From Bacillus vallismortis (GTDB lineage: Bacteria > Bacillota > Bacilli > Bacillales > Bacillaceae), in contig NZ_CP160797.1 in assembly GCF_040784915.1 (NCBI RefSeq), positions 2,346,137 to 2,410,136 on the forward strand: DNA of 64,000 bases, read 5' to 3'. The notes beneath the pieces are model-generated. The model saw only the letters and a list, made by a program, of their open reading frames with translations. It was not told where the DNA came from and did no database searches. Both the position numbers and the translations under genes were made by a program. Positions 63,078 to 64,000 of the stretch are shown in pieces. How positions within the stretch are numbered: the first letter of the stretch is position 1; each line of letters begins with the position of its first letter.

Positions 63078-64000
63078 TCAATCAGCATAAAAAGTTTCAT
63101 ATTCCGCCCGGGCTTCAATGCAATGTTCAGCCCGTTTGCGGTCGTCATCAGACTGAAAACTGATCCTTAAAATCCCGTTAATATCTTCTCGTGTTTCAAT
63201 AATGCGGATATTCGTAATACTGATGCGCTCCGCAGCTAATATAGCCGTTATCTCGGAAATCACACCCGGATGGTCGGGAACATCCACATATAAATCATAA
63301 AATGCAGGGATCGCACCCTTCTGCCGAAGCGGCAGCCCGTCGCGATAATCCTTAGCGTTTTTAAAATAACGAAATAGATTTTCCGCATCTTCTTGTTCTA
63401 CATATGTCCGGATCGTCTCGATTTCTCGAATCCACTCATCAAAACGATCCAAGATTTTATCTTTATTATGTAATAGAATATCCCGCCACATTGCCGGGCT
63501 GCTCGATGCAATCCTCGTAATATCCCTGAACCCGCCGGCAGCAAAACGCTTAACAAGCGGATAAAGCTCTTCCGAATGATGGGTTTGGTGAACAAGGCTT
63601 GCTGCGACAATATGCGGAAAATGACTGATCACGCTTGTCACGCCATCATGCTCTTCCGGTGACATTTCCACAAAATGGGCATTTGTCCCGTTCAGCAGGT
63701 TTTTTAACTGTTCTACCGCTTGTCTTTCCGTTTTATGCCCTGGCGTTAAAATATAAAATGCATTTTCAAACAGGAATTCCTTCGCAGCAGCCACTCCTGA
63801 TTTGTGTGACCCCGCCATCGGATGCCCTCCGACAAATTGATAGCGGCTAGGCAGCACTTGATCAGCATATTGAACCACTTTTTGCTTTGTGCTTCCTACA
63901 TCGGTAATCAAAAGCTGGTGTTCAATTCCTGAATGAGCCAGCTCATCAAGCATAAGCAGCGTTTGCGCGACAGGTGTCGCAATGATCACTGTAGCTGCCT
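63078..64000 (-). CDS. tyrA: Prephenate dehydrogenase, truncated by the window edge
   Basis: About 307 C-terminal residues are present; the N-terminus and most of the NAD-binding fold lie beyond the window. The frame continues through 63998 to the edge. Visible features are [11 protein letters not shown], the substrate-binding [12 protein letters not shown] and a C-terminal ACT domain ([20 protein letters not shown]). It converts prephenate to 4-hydroxyphenylpyruvate in tyrosine synthesis. It precedes aroE by 11 bp, as at the end of the trp-hisC-tyrA-aroE supraoperon. Confidence 0.95.
   Translation of the reverse strand, partial: AATVIIATPVAQTLLMLDELAHSGIEHQLLITDVGSTKQKVVQYADQVLPSRYQFVGGHPMAGSHKSGVAAAKEFLFENAFYILTPGHKTERQAVEQLKNLLNGTNAHFVEMSPEEHDGVTSVISHFPHIVAASLVHQTHHSEELYPLVKRFAAGGFRDITRIASSSPAMWRDILLHNKDKILDRFDEWIREIETIRTYVEQEDAENLFRYFKNAKDYRDGLPLRQKGAIPAFYDLYVDVPDHPGVISEITAILAAERISITNIRIIETREDINGILRISFQSDDDRKRAEHCIEARAEYETFYAD

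Overview
The window is core chromosome of a Bacillus of the B. subtilis group. Nearly every protein is recognisable as a close relative of a named B. subtilis gene, and gene order follows the known metA-ugtP-cspD ... hisC-tyrA-aroE segment. Scattered residue differences from what I remember of strain 168 suggest a sister species or divergent strain, but I cannot name it from sequence alone. I see no insertion sequence, prophage, CRISPR array, tRNA or rRNA.

Layout, left to right. 1-5.7 kb: end of metA; the glycolipid/cell-size gene ugtP; cspD; degR with a SigD promoter; ypzA; then a cluster of nucleic-acid hydrolases (RNase H-like ypeP and rnhA, flap nuclease ypcP) around ypdP and the spore gene sspL. 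5.7-12 kb: a short SASP-like ORF, ypbS, the double dynamin dynA, the Fur-regulated small gene fbpC, and the type III polyketide pair bcsA-ypbQ. 12-14.2 kb: xpt-pbuX behind a guanine riboswitch. 14.2-21.3 kb: peptidase ypwA, then the pectin/uronate block kdgRKAT, divergent from kduID. 21.3-28.4 kb: ypvA helicase, small genes, ypsC, RNase P RNA, gpsB, ypsA, cotD and a tiny membrane ORF. 27.1-34.6 kb: DNA-repair pair mrfA/mrfB (yprA/yprB), ypqE, ypqA, ypp genes and sspM.

34.6-46.3 kb: recU-ponA facing ypoC-nth-dnaD, asnS, then aspB-ypmB-ypmA-dinG. 46.4-54.3 kb: the long leftward chain ypjD-dapB-mgsA-bshB1-bshA-cca-birA and panBCD, joining lysine, methylglyoxal, bacillithiol, tRNA CCA, biotin and pantothenate functions. 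panBCD has its own promoter and a roughly 200-nt leader that can form two mutually exclusive structures. 54.4-59 kb: ypjC, ypjB, ypjA and the menaquinol:cytochrome c reductase qcrABC. 59-64 kb: ypiF, ypiB, ypiA, then aroE and a truncated tyrA, the end of the aromatic supraoperon.

Most genes run leftward (minus strand). Convergent pairs commonly share one bidirectional hairpin terminator. The best leads for something less described are the panB leader RNA, three short ORFs (48, 31 and 29 aa), paired operator-like palindromes before dnaD, and a repeated hairpin either side of dinG. No new multi-gene system is visible.
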